Source: Spirosoma sordidisoli (GTDB lineage: Bacteria > Bacteroidota > Bacteroidia > Cytophagales > Spirosomataceae). Taken from it: a stretch of DNA of 64,000 nt. The position numbers and the translations under genes were made by a program. The first letter of the stretch is position 1, and every line of letters starts with the position of its first letter. The DNA is taken from NCBI RefSeq assembly GCF_004138325.1, contig NZ_SBLB01000001.1:1497855-1561854 (forward strand), written 5' to 3'. The notes under the pieces were generated by a model that had not been told where the DNA came from, searched no databases, and saw only the letters and a program-made list of their open reading frames with translations. Positions 18,362-26,283 of the stretch are shown here, piece by piece.

Positions 18362-18487
18362 AGGACAAATTGGTTTGAGATGGATACTGGATTTGGGGTA
18401 TTTGGGTAAAAGGACAAACGACTATCGACGCAGGATCAGCCAGGGGTCAGAGCTCCGCTACAACTATTCTACATCATCGATATATTT

Positions 18488-18502
18488 TATAACACTGTTT
18501 TA
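18488..18502. promoter_or_regulatory. second, imperfect TetR operator candidate
   Basis: TATAACACTGTTTTA matches the operator at 19093-19107 (read on the other strand, TGTAACACTGTTACA) at 12 of 15 positions. It lies 127 bases upstream of the DUF6069-like start and 22 bases downstream of the TetR stop. Confidence 0.45.
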
Positions 18503-18523
18503 GATAAAGCAAAAAATAAAAGG

Positions 18524-19084
18524 CTACAAGCCTTTTATAAACCGGCTCACGGCCTCGTCGACAAGCTGTTCAAATCGATCAGCGTGGCAATCGTGCAGGG
18601 CCAGGGCCACAAACCCCTGCATCATGGCAAACCAGTGCATGAGTACTGATTCTACGTTATCGGCGGTAAGCTGCTCTACAACCGACTGAACCTGCCGCAT
18701 GCTCACCAATGCTTCTTCCGACGCATCGCCATGACAAACGGCGCCGTTGAGATTGAACATCAAGGCGTACCGCTCCGGGTTTTCCTTCGCAAACCGTAAC
18801 ATAGCCAGCGACACGGCTTTCAGCTGTTTCTTCGGTTTTCCGTCACGAGTAGCCAGAGCCGCTTCCTGAACAGCAGCCAGCTGGCGAAATCCTTCCCGCT
18901 GCAACTCGACCAGAATAGCATCTTTGCCACCAAAATAATGGTAAATAGCCGTAGTACTGGTCTGAAGCCGATCCGCAATCTTTCGTGTCGAAACCCCCGG
19001 CCATCCTTCTTCGCTGGCCAATGTTAGCGTTTGATGAAGAATATCCTGCTTTAACGACTCCTGGTACTCCGCTTTACGTGACAT
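18524..19084 (-). CDS. TetR/AcrR-family transcriptional regulator
   Basis: A 186-residue repressor. The N-terminal helix-turn-helix spans about residues 15-60, with STRKIADRLQTSTTAIYHYFGGKDAI split over the recognition helix, and the C-terminal ligand-binding half has a cysteine in NGAVCHGDAS and two histidine-rich turns. A perfect palindrome TGTAACA-G-TGTTACA lies nine bases before its ATG, overlapping where RNA polymerase and ribosomes would load, so it very likely represses itself. A related site precedes the downstream DUF6069-like gene. The inducing ligand is unknown. Confidence 0.9.
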   Translation of the reverse strand: MSRKAEYQESLKQDILHQTLTLASEEGWPGVSTRKIADRLQTSTTAIYHYFGGKDAILVELQREGFRQLAAVQEAALATRDGKPKKQLKAVSLAMLRFAKENPERYALMFNLNGAVCHGDASEEALVSMRQVQSVVEQLTADNVESVLMHWFAMMQGFVALALHDCHADRFEQLVDEAVSRFIKGL

Positions 19085-19092
19085 ATTTATCC

Positions 19093-19107
19093 TGTAACAG
19101 TGTTACA
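19093..19107. promoter_or_regulatory. TetR autoregulatory operator candidate
   Basis: TGTAACAGTGTTACA is a perfect 7-base inverted repeat around one central base, nine bases upstream of the TetR start codon. The size and symmetry are typical of TetR-family operators. Confidence 0.6.
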
Positions 19108-19117
19108 TAAGAAAAGT

Positions 19118-19438
19118 TCACAGACGATCGAATGCATACGCCCGCTCTACCCGACAGATCCGAACCGTGTAGGATTCATACCAGCGCTGGCGACCCTGTT
19201 GCTGAGCCAGGCGGTGTTCGGCATGTTGCTTCCACTGACGAATCGCGTCCAGGCTATCCCAGTACGAGACCGTAATGCCTACCTCCTGCCGGGCCGACTC
19301 GACCCCCAGGAAGCCCGGCTGTTCGTAGGCCAGTTCAACCATGCGAGTTGCCGTATCGCCGTACCCATCGGTCTCACTGGTCCGAAGGGAGCTGAAAATG
19401 ACGGCGTAATAAGGAGGTTGGGGCGTTTGAGCGAGCAT
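19118..19438 (-). CDS. antibiotic biosynthesis monooxygenase (ABM)-domain protein
   Basis: A 106-residue dimeric ferredoxin-like protein. The pattern YYAVIFSSLRTSETDGYGDTA, then QPGFLGVESARQEVG and ISYWDSLDAIRQWKQHAEH-like sequence, is that of ABM-fold proteins (for example YgiN/quinol monooxygenases or haem-degrading enzymes). The WDSLDAIRQWK block is the most conserved part. The substrate is unknown. It is 33 bases upstream of the TetR gene in the same direction, and the TetR operator sits between the two, so TetR transcription may partly come from here. Confidence 0.82.
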   Translation of the reverse strand: MLAQTPQPPYYAVIFSSLRTSETDGYGDTATRMVELAYEQPGFLGVESARQEVGITVSYWDSLDAIRQWKQHAEHRLAQQQGRQRWYESYTVRICRVERAYAFDRL

Positions 19439-19512
19439 AGAATTGTATCGATGGGCATACTATAAACTATTCCGTTGCTTCTGCAATAATACGATAGCCG
19501 TCGGAATAACCG

Positions 19513-19543
19513 TTTGACGCTATCGGCAGGACGTCTATCTTTA
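19513..19543 (+). promoter_or_regulatory. candidate Bacteroidota promoter for the GH43 gene
   Basis: A -33 TTTG (19513-19516) and a -7 TATCTTTA (19536-19543) are separated by 19 bases, close to the Bacteroidota sigma-ABfr consensus TTTG-N19-TAnnTTTG. The GH43 ATG follows 24 bases later. Confidence 0.5.
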
Positions 19544-19567
19544 ACGCCCTAAAACAACCCTGGCCGT

Positions 19568-21400
19568 ATGCGTACTCTTTTTTTATGTCTGCTTATCGTG
19601 ATAGTCAGTCTGGGGCCTTCGGTAGCCCAGTCGCCAGCCAGCCGGCCCATCGGCTCATCGGCGCGTACCTACTGTAATCCAATGGATATCAGCTACCGGT
19701 ACAATTTCGAACAGCTGAACGAACGAATATCGTATCGCTCGGGAGCCGATCCGGTCATCATCAACCACAAGGGTGAGTACTACCTGTTTGTCACGATTCA
19801 GGGCGGCTGGTGGCACTCCAAAGATCTCTCGAACTGGCAATACGTGGTACCCGACAAGTGGCCGATGGAAGATATGTGCGCGCCCGCAGCGCTGTCGGTA
19901 CGCGATACGCTTTATCTGTTCCAGAGCACCTTCGAGCAGCGGCCCATCTTTATCTCGACCGAGCCCGAGAAAGGAAAACTGAAATTCTATAACCGCTGGT
20001 TACCACGCCTGCCCAAAGACATTGGCCCCTGGGACCCGGCTCTTTTCCACGACGAGGACACCGATAAGTGGTACATGTACTGGGGATCGTCGAACGTTTA
20101 TCCGCTTTTTGGCGCCGAGCTGGACAAGAATCGCAACCTGACCTACGCCGGAAACAACCCGGCCGAAGCGTACAAAGCGATGCTCTGGCTCGACCCCTAC
20201 AAACACGGCTGGGAACGCTTTGGCCCGAACCATTCCGATCCGTTCAAACCCTTTGTCGAGGGGGCCTGGATGACCAAACACAACGGTAAATATTATCTGC
20301 AATACGGCGCCCCCGGCACCGAATACAACGTCTACGGCAACGGCACCTACGTGGGCAAAAGTCCGCTGGGACCCTTCGAATACGCGCCGTATAACCCCAT
20401 TGCCTACAAACCGGGCGGGTTCGCAACGGGCTGTGGACACGGCAACACCTTTCAGGATGTGTATGGCAACTACTGGAATACCGGAACCACCTGGATCGGG
20501 GTCAACTGGGGTATGGAACGCCGAATCGTGATGAACCCGGCGGGCTTCGACAAGGACGATCAGCTCTACGCCGACACCCGTTTTGGGGACTATCCGCACT
20601 TCCTGCCCACCAAGAAACTGGATACCCGATCGGGGCCAGGTCGCGAAGACCTGTTCACGGGCTGGATGCTGCTCAACTATAAAAAACCCGTTACGGCCTC
20701 GTCTACGCTCGGTACCGGTCCGGCCGATACGGTCAGCGTTGATCGCGTAGCCGACGAAAATCCCCGTACGTTCTGGGTGGCCGGCCAAAACCGGGCGGGC
20801 GAAACGCTCACAACCGACCTCGGAGCAGAGCACGACATCCGGGCCGTACAGGTCAATTATTTCGACTACAAACTCGCCATTTTCGATTCTGACTCGACGG
20901 TCTACACCCAGTTCAGGATTCTGACCTCGACCGATGGGAAGAAGTTCGAGGTGGTGGCCGACCTGACCAAAGAGCCGAAAAAAGATCACGCCTGTGCCTA
21001 TGTAGAGATTCCTGCCCGGGCAGACGGCAGGCCGGTTCGGGCGCGCTACGTACGGTACGAACACGTATACACCGCGGGCAAACATCTGAGCATTAACGCG
21101 TTCCGGGTATTTGGCAACGGACTGGGAAAAGCACCCGCCCCCACGACCCTGACCGCCAAACGCCAGACCGATCAGCGCAACGTTGACCTGAGCTGGAAAA
21201 AAGTGGCCAATGCTACCGGCTACAACATCCGCTGGGGCATTGCCCCCGATAAACTTTACCAGACCTACCAGTTCTGGAACGATGCGCCGGGGACCTTCGA
21301 GCTGCGGGCGCTGAACGTGGGGGTTCCCTACTACTTTGCGATCGAGTCGTTCAACGAAAACGGGGTGTCGAGTCTGAGCGAAGTGGTATCGATCAAGTAA
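19568..21400 (+). CDS. exported GH43 glycoside hydrolase with discoidin-like and fibronectin III domains
   Basis: A 610-residue exported enzyme with a signal peptide ending SVAQ. The five-bladed propeller covers about residues 35-350 and shows the GH43 catalytic set: base D61 in SGADPVI, modulator D156 in GPWDPALF, acid E231 in EGAWM. A discoidin-like (F5/8 type C) sandwich follows at about 370-515, with TFWVAGQNRAGETLTTDLG, and a fibronectin III domain at about 520-610. GH43 enzymes cleave arabinose or xylose linkages, or galactan. The accessory domains suggest binding to plant polysaccharide. The exact linkage is unknown. Confidence 0.88.
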   Translation: MRTLFLCLLIVIVSLGPSVAQSPASRPIGSSARTYCNPMDISYRYNFEQLNERISYRSGADPVIINHKGEYYLFVTIQGGWWHSKDLSNWQYVVPDKWPMEDMCAPAALSVRDTLYLFQSTFEQRPIFISTEPEKGKLKFYNRWLPRLPKDIGPWDPALFHDEDTDKWYMYWGSSNVYPLFGAELDKNRNLTYAGNNPAEAYKAMLWLDPYKHGWERFGPNHSDPFKPFVEGAWMTKHNGKYYLQYGAPGTEYNVYGNGTYVGKSPLGPFEYAPYNPIAYKPGGFATGCGHGNTFQDVYGNYWNTGTTWIGVNWGMERRIVMNPAGFDKDDQLYADTRFGDYPHFLPTKKLDTRSGPGREDLFTGWMLLNYKKPVTASSTLGTGPADTVSVDRVADENPRTFWVAGQNRAGETLTTDLGAEHDIRAVQVNYFDYKLAIFDSDSTVYTQFRILTSTDGKKFEVVADLTKEPKKDHACAYVEIPARADGRPVRARYVRYEHVYTAGKHLSINAFRVFGNGLGKAPAPTTLTAKRQTDQRNVDLSWKKVANATGYNIRWGIAPDKLYQTYQFWNDAPGTFELRALNVGVPYYFAIESFNENGVSSLSEVVSIK

Positions 21401-21412
21401 ACGGGCTGCTGC

Positions 21413-22288
21413 TTACAGCAAATCTTTAACGGCCTGCCGGATATTGGCCGACATCCGGTCGGTGGGCAGGTCGTTGTCATCGGTACCAAAGGGGTCCTCA
21501 ATCTCTTCGGCGATCAGTTCCAGACTGGTCAGTACGTAAAACACGATCAGTACGACCGGGATGACCCAGTAATGCAGCGACAGCACGTAGCCGATGGGGA
21601 GGGTGAGGCAGTACAAGGCGACAAACTTCTTCAGAAATGAGGAGTACGAGTACGGAATCGGCGTCGTATGGATCCGTTCGCAGATGCCGCAGATGTCGGT
21701 AAACGACTGAAATTCAGCGTTCAGCACCAGCAGATGTTCGGGGCGTAACACCCCCCGCTGGTAGAGTTCGTCCATTTTGCCGAAGAGCCGGGTCGCGATC
21801 TGGTTGGGCTGGTGCCGCTTCGGGTCGACCGTAGCCGGGTCGAAGCCGGGGCAGGCTTCCCACTCTTCGGGTTGCGCTATGCCGCGCAGGTGATTCTTCA
21901 GCGCGTAGGCGTAGTTCGGAATCATAGCCTTGAAAAAGAGCCGGTCTTCTGCCTGCTCGGCCAGGATATGCGCCAGTTTGATGGCCAGGTTCCGGGAGTT
22001 GTTGGTCAGGCTCCCCCAGGCCTTACGGCCTTCCCACCAGCGGTCATAAGCGGTGTTGGTGCGGAACACCAGCAGGGTCGAGATTACGAACCCCAATAGC
22101 GAGTGCATGATCGCGATGTTCTTCAGATCGGATTCGGGACCGGGATGAACGTATTCGATGATAAAGTAGGCCACCGCGCTGCAGTACACCAGCATACCAA
22201 GGAGCGTAGGACCCAGCTTCCGGGCCGTATCGCCCCTGTGCATCGAAAAGATGGCATGAAGCCAGTCTTTGGAATTGTAATCAACCAT
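21413..22288 (-). CDS. bestrophin-family anion channel
   Basis: A 291-residue membrane protein of the bestrophin/UPF0187 family, ion channels that form pentamers in the inner membrane. The conserved opening WLHAIFSMHRGDTARKL and the block FRTNTAYDRWWEGRKAWG, near residues 80-97, are diagnostic, as is the late IEDPFGTDDNDLP acidic segment that forms part of the channel's cytosolic clasp. The frame is open to 22378, but the ATG at 22288 (MVDYNSKDW) gives the normal family start. The gene is divergent from a GNAT acetyltransferase, 36 bases apart. Confidence 0.9.
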   Translation of the reverse strand: MVDYNSKDWLHAIFSMHRGDTARKLGPTLLGMLVYCSAVAYFIIEYVHPGPESDLKNIAIMHSLLGFVISTLLVFRTNTAYDRWWEGRKAWGSLTNNSRNLAIKLAHILAEQAEDRLFFKAMIPNYAYALKNHLRGIAQPEEWEACPGFDPATVDPKRHQPNQIATRLFGKMDELYQRGVLRPEHLLVLNAEFQSFTDICGICERIHTTPIPYSYSSFLKKFVALYCLTLPIGYVLSLHYWVIPVVLIVFYVLTSLELIAEEIEDPFGTDDNDLPTDRMSANIRQAVKDLL

Positions 22289-22324
22289 ATGGCAACCAAC
22301 AAAAAGTGCCCTTAACTTGCAACT

Positions 22325-22819
22325 ATGACCATTACCTTTCGCAACGACCGACTTGACGATTTTCTCGCCATCCTGCACGAAGTGGGCCAGTGGATCATCG
22401 ATACGGGCCAGGAAATGTGGCAGTTAGACACGCTGACCATAGACAACTTAGTCGATGAGTACACTCGAGATAATTGTTACGTTCTTTACGTCGACCAAAC
22501 GCCCGCGGCTACGTTTATACTGCAATGGAAAGACCCGCTCTACTACCCCGATGTACCCGACAACACGGCGGGCTTCATTCATAAGCTGGCCATCCGACGC
22601 CCGTTTGCCGGTCAGGATCTGTTCACTGCCATACTGGACTTTTGCCGGTCGCAATGCCTGGCCCGCAACATTTACGAGATTCAGCTCGAAACCGACGCCA
22701 CCCGTCCTGCCCTCCTGCGTTTTTACGAGCGTCACGGATTTCAGCCCACCTATCAGAAACGCATCCACGAGTTCGGCCAGTCCTTCGACTGCCAGTATTA
22801 CGTTCTGCCCCTCCCGTAG
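22325..22819 (+). CDS. GNAT-family N-acetyltransferase
   Basis: A 164-residue acetyl-CoA-dependent acetyltransferase. Core GNAT elements are visible: IHKLAIRRPFAGQDLFTAIL (residues about 81-100), where motif A sits, and LRFYERHGFQP (137-147) near the C-terminus. The glycine-rich acetyl-CoA loop is modified (RRPFAGQDL). The acceptor amine is unknown. The stop codon TAG (22817-22819) is the first three bases of a REP element, so the present C-terminus may have been set by that insertion. Confidence 0.82.
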   Translation: MTITFRNDRLDDFLAILHEVGQWIIDTGQEMWQLDTLTIDNLVDEYTRDNCYVLYVDQTPAATFILQWKDPLYYPDVPDNTAGFIHKLAIRRPFAGQDLFTAILDFCRSQCLARNIYEIQLETDATRPALLRFYERHGFQPTYQKRIHEFGQSFDCQYYVLPLP

Positions 22820-23046
22820 AGACGCAACCCTTTGCGTCTCCTGTGCGTCAGCAATCCCTTGCGTCTCCTGTGCATCAGCAATCCCTTGCGTCTTACTCGC
22901 GTCAGCAACCGCCCGGCGGCCCGGCCCTTGCGTCTCCTGTGCGTCAGCAATCCTTTGCCGTTAGCACGCGGTAAAGGATGTTGATATTGCTGACGCAAAA
23001 TTGTTGCTGACGCGAGGGCCGGGCCGCCGGGCGGTCGCGTCTCTAC
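22816..23046. repeat. REP cluster upstream of the RAYT gene
   Basis: The element is bounded by GTAGAGACGC at 22816 and its complement GCGTCTCTAC ending at 23046. The first unit folds as an 8-base hairpin (AGACGCAA, loop CCCT, TTGCGTCT). About four copies of a roughly 27-base unit, CCTTGCGTCTCC plus TGCGTCAGCAAT, follow, and the right side holds TTGCTGACGC in the opposite orientation. A GTAG tetranucleotide at the foot of a hairpin is the hallmark of REP sequences acted on by RAYT proteins. Confidence 0.75.
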
Positions 23047-23092
23047 CGGGGGCGTTACCCAGTTTGTCGGATGCCGTCTGTAGCCATAAACG

Positions 23093-23635
23093 ATGCAGGA
23101 AAATCTGTTTGGCGGACGGCACCGGATCGAGTCAACTCGCCTGGCCAGCTACGATTATGGGTCGAACGGTATGTATTTCATCACCGTTTGCACCCGCGAC
23201 AGAGCCTGCTGCCTGGGCGAAGTGAGCGTCAACCCAGCGGGCGAATGCGTCGTAGAACCGACTCTGCTGGGCCAGCGGGTTATTGAGGGTTGGCTGGCCA
23301 TCACCCACTATCACCCCTACGTATTTCTGGATGCGTTTCAGCTCATGCCGAATCATGTACACGGTGTTTTGTGGATCTGCAAACCCGATTACACCGACTG
23401 GCAACCGAATACGTTCGGACCGCAACGCCAGAATCTGGCTTCCATAGTCCGGGGTTTTAAATCAGGCGTCAAGACGTTTGCCACCCGAAACAAGATTCCC
23501 TTCGATTGGCAGCCTCGGTATTATGACCGGGTGATCCGGAACACCAACGAACTGGATCGCATTCGCCATTACATCGAAGCCAACCCCTCGACCTGGCACC
23601 TGGACCGCGACAACCTCGAGAATCTATATATGTAG
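23093..23635 (+). CDS. REP-associated tyrosine transposase (RAYT, TnpA_REP family)
   Basis: A 180-residue Y1 transposase of the IS200/IS605-related RAYT group. The HUH metal site is HVH (88-90) within MPNHVHGVLWI. The catalytic tyrosine is one of Y143/Y144 in WQPRYYDRVIR, and the tail IRHYIEANPSTW is typical of RAYTs. These single-copy proteins recognise REP hairpins with a GTAG foot and nick there. Both sides of the gene carry such elements, with GTAG at all four outer ends. The TAG stop codon itself is part of the downstream element. All key residues are present, so it looks intact. Confidence 0.9.
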   Translation: MQENLFGGRHRIESTRLASYDYGSNGMYFITVCTRDRACCLGEVSVNPAGECVVEPTLLGQRVIEGWLAITHYHPYVFLDAFQLMPNHVHGVLWICKPDYTDWQPNTFGPQRQNLASIVRGFKSGVKTFATRNKIPFDWQPRYYDRVIRNTNELDRIRHYIEANPSTWHLDRDNLENLYM

Positions 23636-23754
23636 AGACGCGATCCCTCGCGTCTCCTAGGCGTCAGCAAATTAGTAAAGGTTATTGATAGTACTGTCTT
23701 GTAAGAGACGTGTAATTGCTGACGCGCAGGAGACGCGAGGGATCGCGTCTCTAC
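23632..23754. repeat. REP/BIME element between the RAYT and TolC genes
   Basis: A 123-base element with GTAG at both outer ends. Its 38-base arms (GTAGAGACGCGATCCCTCGC onward, and the complement) match at 36 of 38 positions; each arm holds an 8-base hairpin AGACGCGA/TCGCGTCT. It supplies the TAG stop codons of both convergent neighbours, RAYT at 23633-23635 and the TolC-like gene at 23751-23753. It can act as a bidirectional terminator. Confidence 0.8.
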
Positions 23755-25052
23755 AGGGTTCCCGTTGCTTTTCGTAGCTGTAGCTGGCCGCGCAGGACGT
23801 CATATACGGCGCGGAGGTAGTTGTTCTCGGCGGTTTGCAGGGCGTACTCGCTGTTACGAAAATCGGCCAGCAGCAGCGTGCCTGCGTCGAAGCGAACCCG
23901 GTCGATGGCTACGATCTGCTGCGCCTGAACGATATTTTTACGGCTCTCGTCGAGGTTTTCGCGGGCTTTTACCAAGGTGTTCTGAGCCGATCGGGTCTCG
24001 TAGTCGAAATCGTTCCGGAGTCGTTGCAGCGTATTCTGGTTGATTTGCGCCCGGCGCACGTAATCCTGTCGGTTAATACGCGTTTGCCGCCCGTCGAAGA
24101 TAGGGACGCTGACCCGAACTCCTACGTAGTTGTACGGAAACCACGTACCAGCCGCAAAGGGACTGAACGCATCGGCAAACTGCTGCGCGAAGTAGGCACC
24201 GTAGGCCGTCACGACCGGTGCCAGCCGGGCCTGCTCCCGGCGCTGGTTGAGTTCGTTTACCTGCCGGTTCACCTCCTCCTGCTTTAGCTCCACCCGGTTT
24301 CCACCAGCCGGTTCCTGGGCCTGAAATGAGGTAAACAGCGCAGTCAGCGAATCGGCGGGCTCTACGGCCTGGCTGCTGCTGATCCGGTAGCGAAGGGTTT
24401 CCAGACTCAGGGCGTAGTCGCGCTGGTCGTTGCGGTAGGCTTGTTCGGCGTTGCTCAGGTCGAGCGCAAAGCGATCGAGGTCGGTCTGGAGCAGGGTACC
24501 GCTCCCGAACCGCGTACGAGCCTGGTCGAGATACCCCTGGGCCCGCAGCCGCGCCCGCTCCGACAGCCGGATTTTTTCGCGATCGAATACGGCCTGGTAA
24601 TAAGCTTCCGTTACCTGCTGGCGCACGTCGACCCGCACTTTTTCGAGCAGGGCCTGCTGACCGTCTGCATTCAACTGGTTGATCTGCCGATCGATACGGC
24701 TCGTGGCGTCATAGACTTTCTGTTCGGCCTGTACGTTCAGCACGTTATTGACACGGGTGCCGAACCGAAGTACCAGATCCTGTCCATTGGCAAACGGTGC
24801 ATTCTTGATCACGCTCTGCTGAATCTGCGTGTTCCACCGAAAATCACCGCTGGCGCTGACCTGCGGCTGCCAGCGGGCCCGTCGGCGGGCTTCGTCACTT
24901 TCCGTAAGCTGGGTCTGTAGCTGCTCGTTTGCCAGCTCCAGCCGGTTTGCCTGCGCCTGTTGAAGCGCCTGGGGCAGCGTAATCTTCGCGGGCGACTGAG
25001 CGAATGAGTGATTGAGTACCAGTAGCCCAATCAGTATAAACATGGATTTCAT
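23751..25052 (-). CDS. TolC-family outer membrane efflux protein
   Basis: A 433-residue exported protein with a signal peptide (FILIGLLVLNHSFAQ). Two outer-membrane-efflux-protein repeats rich in long helices follow (about 30-220 and 235-430), with LPQALQQAQANRLEL at the start and FRNSEYALQTAENNYL near the end. It should form the trimeric outer membrane tunnel for the ABC/HlyD system encoded just upstream. The frame is open to 25106; the ATG at 25052 opens the signal peptide. The TAG stop codon lies in the end of a REP element. Confidence 0.9.
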   Translation of the reverse strand: MKSMFILIGLLVLNHSFAQSPAKITLPQALQQAQANRLELANEQLQTQLTESDEARRRARWQPQVSASGDFRWNTQIQQSVIKNAPFANGQDLVLRFGTRVNNVLNVQAEQKVYDATSRIDRQINQLNADGQQALLEKVRVDVRQQVTEAYYQAVFDREKIRLSERARLRAQGYLDQARTRFGSGTLLQTDLDRFALDLSNAEQAYRNDQRDYALSLETLRYRISSSQAVEPADSLTALFTSFQAQEPAGGNRVELKQEEVNRQVNELNQRREQARLAPVVTAYGAYFAQQFADAFSPFAAGTWFPYNYVGVRVSVPIFDGRQTRINRQDYVRRAQINQNTLQRLRNDFDYETRSAQNTLVKARENLDESRKNIVQAQQIVAIDRVRFDAGTLLLADFRNSEYALQTAENNYLRAVYDVLRGQLQLRKATGTL

Positions 25053-25124
25053 GAGCATTCGTGAGGAGGAGCAATTGAACAATCGAGTGCATAAACACCG
25101 CATCATTCAGTCACTCAATGAAAC

Positions 25125-26243
25125 TTATCGTCTGAATACAGATGCGGGCTCCAGCGAGGTGATGCGCCGGATGGCGAACAGGCTGCCGCCCAGGGCGATG
25201 AAGAGCGTGATGCTGATGAAGCCAACCTCGAGCCAGGCCGAGAACGAGAAGTTGGAGCCGATGGACATAAGCAGCAGCCGGAAACCTTCGACAAAAATTC
25301 GCCCGATGGCGTAGCCGATAACGGCCATGAGCATCGCCTGGAGCAGAATAAGCCGGGTTATGTAGCCGTTGGCCGCGCCGATGGCCTTGAGGGTGCCATA
25401 GTCCTGAATCCGCTCGTTCGCAGCCGAGTACAGGGTCAAGCCGATGATGACGAAGCCCGCAATGATGGCGAATATGATCAGGAAACCAAACGTAGCCGCA
25501 AAGCCACCCGATACCACAGCCTGCGTAAAGGTGCTGTCGGCAAAAGCGTCGCCCGTCCAGGCCCGTACACCTGCTATCGACCCGTTGATGCGCTTGACCA
25601 CGGCCGCCGGATCGGCACCAGGCTGGGCCTCGACCAGGAAGAAACTTACCTTGTTGGGCGAGAAGCCGGTCAGGCTACGGGCCCGCTCAATCGTCGTGAA
25701 GGCGTAATCGATACCCAGGCCCTGCGTACCCCGGGTCTGCCCTGCTTTATAAACCCGTTTACCGTTGAACTCGAACGTCTCCCCTGTTTTCACATCGCCG
25801 AGGTTCTCCGAAAAGACGTCCATAAACAGCGCGCCATCGGTGAGCAGCCGGGCGGGCGACACGCCCGGTTCGAGGTTCCATAGGCCAACGTAGGTCGGGG
25901 CCTGCACGCCAATGAGCGACAGCCCGGCGGTTTTGCCGTTGAGCCGCTTGACGGAACCCGCCGAGATAACCACTTCATGCACCCGCCTGACCCCGGCGAT
26001 GCTGGTTACCTGCCGACCGATCCGAACATCGAGCGGCACCGTCTTGTTAGCGTCGGTGGTGCTTTCGTCAACCAGCCAGATGTACTGCTTATTGCTGTTC
26101 ACGACGTTGATGATCGAGTTAGTCAGGAACAGGAACACCCCCGACTGCTGACCGACCAGAAACACCGACAGCGTAATACCAACCACGGTCCCAATCGACT
26201 TGGCCTTGTCGTATTTCAGGAATCTGTATGCCGTTCGAAACAT
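25125..26243 (-). CDS. ABC transporter permease (FtsX/MacB-type, DevC-like)
   Basis: A 372-residue permease. There is one N-terminal membrane helix (about 17-40), a periplasmic domain of roughly 200 residues, and three C-terminal helices (about 255-355) forming the FtsX core with SAANERIQDYGTLKAIGA near 290. Together with the ATPase, HlyD-like adaptor and TolC-like protein of the same operon it would form a tripartite exporter similar to DevBCA. The exported substrate is not apparent. The gap of 40 bases to the adaptor gene upstream supports cotranscription. Confidence 0.9.
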   Translation of the reverse strand: MFRTAYRFLKYDKAKSIGTVVGITLSVFLVGQQSGVFLFLTNSIINVVNSNKQYIWLVDESTTDANKTVPLDVRIGRQVTSIAGVRRVHEVVISAGSVKRLNGKTAGLSLIGVQAPTYVGLWNLEPGVSPARLLTDGALFMDVFSENLGDVKTGETFEFNGKRVYKAGQTRGTQGLGIDYAFTTIERARSLTGFSPNKVSFFLVEAQPGADPAAVVKRINGSIAGVRAWTGDAFADSTFTQAVVSGGFAATFGFLIIFAIIAGFVIIGLTLYSAANERIQDYGTLKAIGAANGYITRLILLQAMLMAVIGYAIGRIFVEGFRLLLMSIGSNFSFSAWLEVGFISITLFIALGGSLFAIRRITSLEPASVFRR

Positions 26244-26283
26244 GATGAGAAAGAGAAAAAAGATGGAGAAGCAACCGCACGGC

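Noticed and set aside
20000..21085. 361-residue minus-strand frame
   Set aside because: It is antisense to the GH43 gene with its intact catalytic triad.
22642..22974. 110-residue frame across the REP cluster
   Set aside because: It overlaps the GNAT gene in another frame and then reads the tandem units; repeated QQSLASP-like blocks show this.
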